DNA of 64,000 bases, taken from positions 15,726,802-15,790,801 of the forward strand of contig NC_045148.1 of NCBI RefSeq assembly GCF_008831285.2, in the 5' to 3' direction. This DNA is from Nymphaea colorata. Its lineage: Eukaryota; Streptophyta; Magnoliopsida; Nymphaeales; Nymphaeaceae. Positions 59,942 to 64,000 of this stretch are shown here, in pieces (the stretch's first letter is position 1; each line of letters begins with the position of its first letter). Both the position numbers and the translations under genes were made by a program. The notes beneath the pieces were generated by a model. It did no database searches and was not told where the DNA came from. It saw only the letters and a list, made by a program, of their open reading frames with translations.

Positions 59942-62401
59942 ATGGAGGAGTTTGTATTTGGATCAAGAAGTGTGGCAGAGACAGCTTTGGCCTACAACAC
60001 CTGCTTTCCTTTTGCAGAAATGGAGTTCATGAATCAGTACCAGGAGCTACAAGGGATGATCACGGATTGCTCAAGTATGAGTACGATTCTGTACTGTAAT
60101 GACAATCCTGTGGTTCGGGAAGATGGAATCCCAAAAATTTTGGCTCATACTGATAGTCGCTGCACCAATTCTTCAATAAATTCGGCATTAATGATCGGAG
60201 ACGTCGGCAGCAGATTCCAAGAACCATGTTCAGAGCAGAGGAAGAGGAAGGTGGCGTTGGTGCCTGAGAGCAGTTCTGAAGTGCCTTTGGAGCGCAAAAC
60301 TGCTGCAAAAGATGTGAGTTTTTTCTTATTGAAACATTCTAACTTTTTTGGGTTTCTCTCCTGTTCCATTAAACAAGTTGATTGAGCAAACATAGACACC
60401 ATGAATGAGGAACTCCATCCCTTTTATGATGATCATGATGGTGGTGGTGGAGCTTTTTGGATCATATTTTAAACACAAAGGTGTTTATGTGAAGATATTC
60501 TATATACTATGCCACTGATACTACAGAATGTGGAGCCCATGTGCCTTAACCTGAGAACTTTTTAAATAACCATCTCTTCAGTTGATTAGATCATGATCAC
60601 AGTTGCTAGATATATTGTCGCCTCATTTCGCTGTGAAGTTCTTGATTTTTCTTTTGGCTTGTCTAAGCTCTTAAAAGCATCTTTCTATGAACTTTTTCTT
60701 CACCCAGACATTTTCTGCAGCAATTTTTGCTGAGCTGCGATTCCAAGAAGGGGGACAAAATACGCAATCCATTTTTTTTTTCATTAGATATCTTCTAGGT
60801 ACCGTTAATTCTGCTCTATTCTTTCTCCTTTGAATCACTGACCTGTGATAGGAAATACTTGCAGAACTCACGTAGAGGAAAAAGAGGAAAGCAGATGAAA
60901 CAGAGAACTAATGGAAACGATGAACCCGACGATAGTAAAGAACCAGAGAAACAAAAAGAAGTTATCCATGTCAGAGCCAGGAGGGGCCAAGCAACAGATA
61001 GCCACAGCATTGCTGAAAGGGTACCAGATATATATATGTATATTCTAGCATAATTCAAATGGCCAGTTACATAACTTTTGTGTTTATTTATCTTTTTGTG
61101 ACAAATATTCTGCATAAAAAAATGGATCCGTTGGTGGGGATCTTGCATAACTAACAATAAAACTGAGGAAAAGCTGATACAAACGATTGTGTATATGCTT
61201 TTCAGATAAGAAGAGAAAAGATCAATGAAAGAATGAGGTGCTTACAAGACCTTGTTCCAGGATGCTACAAGGTAAGAGTCTCCTTCAAATTTTTCTTCCA
61301 CAAATAACGTCGTACCTCTTGATCTTTGTTTACTCTTACATTATTCAATTCACTCAATCATTTCAGCAAAATAAAATTTTGAATTCCTGTTTGGCTTTGG
61401 GGATGAACTTTTTCTTTCTTTAATCCCAAAAACAAACATCGAATGTCCCAAATTTTCTGATATGAGCCTTAAGCTTTCGGAAAAATGCATGAATGGAAAT
61501 ATACGCTGCCACTATCCAATAATTCAAAACATAGCTGGAATAGGGTTCAAAAGATGGTGCTCAAACCTAGAGTGATCGAGACATCTCTTCCAAGACTGTT
61601 GAAGTTAATAAAAGATTTCTCTTTGATAGTTTTTTCAGAAAAAATTGTGGCCCCTACAAGGAAATTCAAAGTTGACCCATTCTTTAATTATAGTCAGGAG
61701 AGAAAATGCTTGGCTTACAATAGAAAATTGGAAAACAAAATTAATGGTATTAACAAGGGTTGCTCGTGGATCGGATATAGTTTGGGCATTTTCTTTTATC
61801 ATATAAGATCTCTATGGCGGGCGTTGGGAATAGTATGTGAATGTTTCATAAATCTATTACAAAGATTGAGATAAATTCATGGAACAATTATTCAAATGTC
61901 CCATAAATCTGCTCAATCTTAGAGATAAATTCATTGGTCACTTTCCTAACGCCAAATGGCCCCGGGATTCAACCCTGGCATCTAACGGTTCATTTTCCTT
62001 CTTTGACAGGCAATGGGCATGGCAGTCATGTTGGATGAGATAATAAACTACGTGCAGTCGTTGCAAAACCAAATTGAAGTAAGAAAAGGACTGATCACAT
62101 GAACTGCCTCTTGAAAACTGAGAAAAGTTTTGAAACATTAGTTTGATTCGTTTCATTTTTCTTCTTGGGCTTTCAGTTTTTGTCAATGAAATTATCAGCA
62201 GCAAGCTCTATCCATGATTTCAACAAGAACATTGGAGCTAGTGGAGCACATCAGGTAAGCAATCAAATCACAGAGATAAAGCGCATCATCTTCTTGCTGA
62301 GTTACCTTTGTTGGTTGCCATTTCCATTTGCATGGTGAATTGGGGTCCAGCAGGAACCTTGTCTGCATTGGGTCCCATTCCAAGTTGGATGCCATGATTG
62401 A
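59942..62401 (+). CDS. BEE1: bHLH transcription factor, BEE (BR ENHANCED EXPRESSION) type
   Basis: Nuclear E-box-binding regulator. BEE proteins promote growth downstream of brassinosteroid (family knowledge). Exons 59942-60313, 60865-61020, 61206-61271, 62010-62078 and 62177-62254, all phase 0, plus a tentative last exon 62354-62401, give 262 aa, close to Arabidopsis BEE1 and BEE3. The start is the first ATG (MEEFVFGSRS). A basic patch RRGKRGK near residue 127 may be a nuclear signal. RARRGQATDSHSIAER then IRREKINERMRCLQDLVPGC is the basic region and helix 1; His171, Glu175 and Arg179 form the E-box-reading set. Helix 2 is MLDEIINYVQSLQNQIE. The tail FLSMKLSAASSIHDFN is typical of BEE. The last exon (EPCLHWVPFQVGCHD) has a weak acceptor and is unlike known BEE C-termini, so the true end may differ. 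The exact BEE paralogue is not resolved. Confidence 0.92.
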
Positions 62402-62875
62402 GTAGATGCGCAGCTTGACACGTGCCGCGCCTGTTATTTTTCGCCGACTTCCAATAAAAACTTTTTTAAAAATTAATTATTTTAAAGTATAAAACACTTA
62501 TAATAACGATGCATAGTGCTTATAAAGACTTTCAAGTTGAAGGAGATGAAGAATTATATGCCTTGAGGCTTACTACTTACCAAGAATTTCAAGTTGTGCC
62601 TACTTTGTATTTGGATTTGCTTATAAAACATGCTCCAGGAAAGGGCTTGAAGGAACTTAGAAGCCATGAAATTGAATATTGCAGTAAGGGCATATTTTCT
62701 TTAGTTAATGGAGACATTCACATACTTAGAGAATAACAGATTTGATATTTTCATAATAAGATCTTTGAATCCGGATCATAAGTCAAGACTGATAAATTTG
62801 GTGTGGTTCCAGAGTTGATATCTTTACAAAGAACCACAATTATCCCGTGATTTGTAGATCGGTGATATTTATGTA

Positions 62876-63080
62876 GTGGCGAAGGTAGAAATTTTTGGCT
62901 GAGGGGTATGCCCCCCTCCCCCCTTCCACTTCGGATTTTAAAACTTTAAAAATTTTATATGTAAATCTAAAAAAATTTAGTTTAATATATATAAAAAATT
63001 TAAAAATTTCTATTTTGGCCCTGTTAAAATTTTGAAACTATAGTCCGGCTCATTCGACAAAAAAATTCTTGGCACCGCTC
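62876..63080 (+). mobile_element. Remnant of the dispersed GGCNGAAATTTTTGGCTG element
   Basis: GTGGCGAAGGTAGAAATTTT then TGGCTGAGGGGTATGCCCCC matches the left-end pattern at 55609 and 57148. It ends near TTCTTGGCACCGCTCCTGAA. Confidence 0.5.
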
Positions 63081-63115
63081 CTGAAGCATGCAGTAGCAAC
63101 AACTTGGGATATTAT

Positions 63116-63300
63116 CAGGGGCGGAGGGAGGGGGGCCCGCCCGGGCCATGGTCCGAGTGAGCACCGGAAAAAAAAAATTATATTAAAAAAATAATTTTTT
63201 TTTTTAGTTTGGCTCAACCCATCACTCTTAGTTGCTTCTCTTGACCCGACCCACAAATCGTTTTGGCCCGAGCGTAAAAAAAATCCTAGCTCCGCCCCTG
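63116..63300. mobile_element. hAT-like MITE, 185 bp, with 8-bp target duplication
   Basis: The element starts CAGGGGCGGAG and ends CTCCGCCCCTG, an exact 11-bp terminal inverted repeat. The 8 bases GATATTAT are present immediately on both sides (63108-63115 and 63301-63308). An 8-bp duplication and CAGGGGCGGAG-type ends are diagnostic of hAT-superfamily miniatures. The interior is AT-rich with no coding capacity, so it relied on a transposase from elsewhere. A truncated relative lies at 27296. Confidence 0.88.
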
Positions 63301-63429
63301 GATATTATGTACCTGAAGGTGTAATTTAAGCTATGAGAAAAGAGCCAACTCAAGCAGGGCACTGACCAGGGTGTAGCGGGGACACCGGTATAGCTGGACC
63401 GGGGTCCAGTCATATCTGAGTTGAAAACT

Positions 63430-63485
63430 TGCTGACTTGTGTGGGCAACTGCCAGCACAAGCCCACATGCATGTGGCTCCGCCGA
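63430..63485 (-). mobile_element. Terminal fragment of the dispersed GGCGGAGCCACATG element
   Basis: On the minus strand it reads GGCGGAGCCACATGCATGTG, later GTTGCCCACACAAG, matching the plus-strand fragment at 29037-29090 block for block. Confidence 0.55.
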
Positions 63486-64000
63486 TATGCAAACGTACTA
63501 ATTAATTGCATTGTAAGCAAAACTTAATTTGCTAAAAGAAAAACACAAAAACCTTTTGATATATTGTTTAATTAGCAACAAATTAACGATCAATCATGTC
63601 ACAAAGTACTGCAATACTTTGCCGTCACAGCAAATTGATCGTATATACTATCGCTAATATTGCACAAAAAGAAAAGAATTTTTTTGAAAGAGCTTTCCAT
63701 GTCCAAAACGAAAACGAGGGTTTTAATTTTTATTGTGCTTCAATGCTATCAGTTTGGTTTGTCTCATATTTTGTTTGAATTAAAATAAAGAAAAGAATTC
63801 AGTAAATCGAAATCTCGTGAAAGTTTGAAATTTAAAAAGTTGCCGTTTTTAGCTTCCGCGACTGAAACGCATAATTAGCAAGACCTCTAGGGTACTTGTA
63901 TGTCATCAATAATCCAGCAATAATTAACGCCAAAAAAATCGAGTTTAATAAACAAAAATCTTTTTTTTTTTTTGTTTCTCTTTTGAATAATGCAGAAAGA

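Larger units (their letters stand above)
62402..64000. other. Right flank with transposon debris
   Basis: No supported gene. An open frame at 62509-62736 (76 codons, starts MHSAYKDFQVEGDEELYALR) has no recognised family. Most of 62876-63485 is mobile-element sequence, listed separately. The rest is AT-rich. Confidence 0.5.

Noticed and set aside
62509-62736. 76-codon plus-strand open frame after the bHLH gene
   Set aside because: No recognised motif, no upstream promoter, and not reachable in phase from the bHLH exons.

Overview
This window is nuclear DNA of a flowering plant. It is AT-rich, with long introns carrying GT-AG splice sites, angiosperm-type proteins, many (AT)n and (CT)n microsatellites, and debris of small DNA transposons. 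I saw no plasmid, phage, organellar or CRISPR signal. The species cannot be fixed from the sequence alone. All exon models were built by eye from splice sites, reading phase and remembered family sequences, with no database search.

Six protein genes are well supported. An AMSH1-type JAMM deubiquitinase lies on the minus strand (8022 down to 422); its last exons, including the zinc-binding JAMM core, are off the left edge. A MYB26-type R2R3-MYB is on the plus strand (11685-12931). A type I phosphomannose isomerase is on the minus strand (26487 down to 22020). A plastid-targeted-looking alpha/beta hydrolase is on the plus strand (31002-36132). A MYB62/MYB116-type (subgroup 20) R2R3-MYB is on the plus strand (40452-43043). 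A BEE-type bHLH factor is on the plus strand (59942-62401). These are independently transcribed eukaryotic genes with no operon logic. Two MYBs of different subgroups and a bHLH linked to growth and hormone responses share the segment, but nothing in the sequence ties them together.

The gaps hold mobile-element debris and a few uncertain transcripts. From 15.5 to 18.7 kb there is a transposon-like segment with a perfect 49-bp tandem duplication at its left edge, palindromic subterminal motifs, a GC-rich tandem repeat, a perfect 16-bp hairpin and a terminal palindrome. At 29.2 kb a tRNA-derived SINE is bracketed by a 12-bp target duplication. At 63.1 kb a 185-bp hAT-like MITE is bracketed by an 8-bp target duplication. 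Two inverted-repeat foldbacks whose loops are microsatellites sit at 46.66 and 53.49 kb. One broken exon of ribosomal protein eS7 lies at 50.5 kb.

Several minus-strand exon candidates (19.0-21.1 kb and 48.6-54.5 kb) have good splice signals and open phase but match no family I recognise. They are the main unexplained coding signals here.
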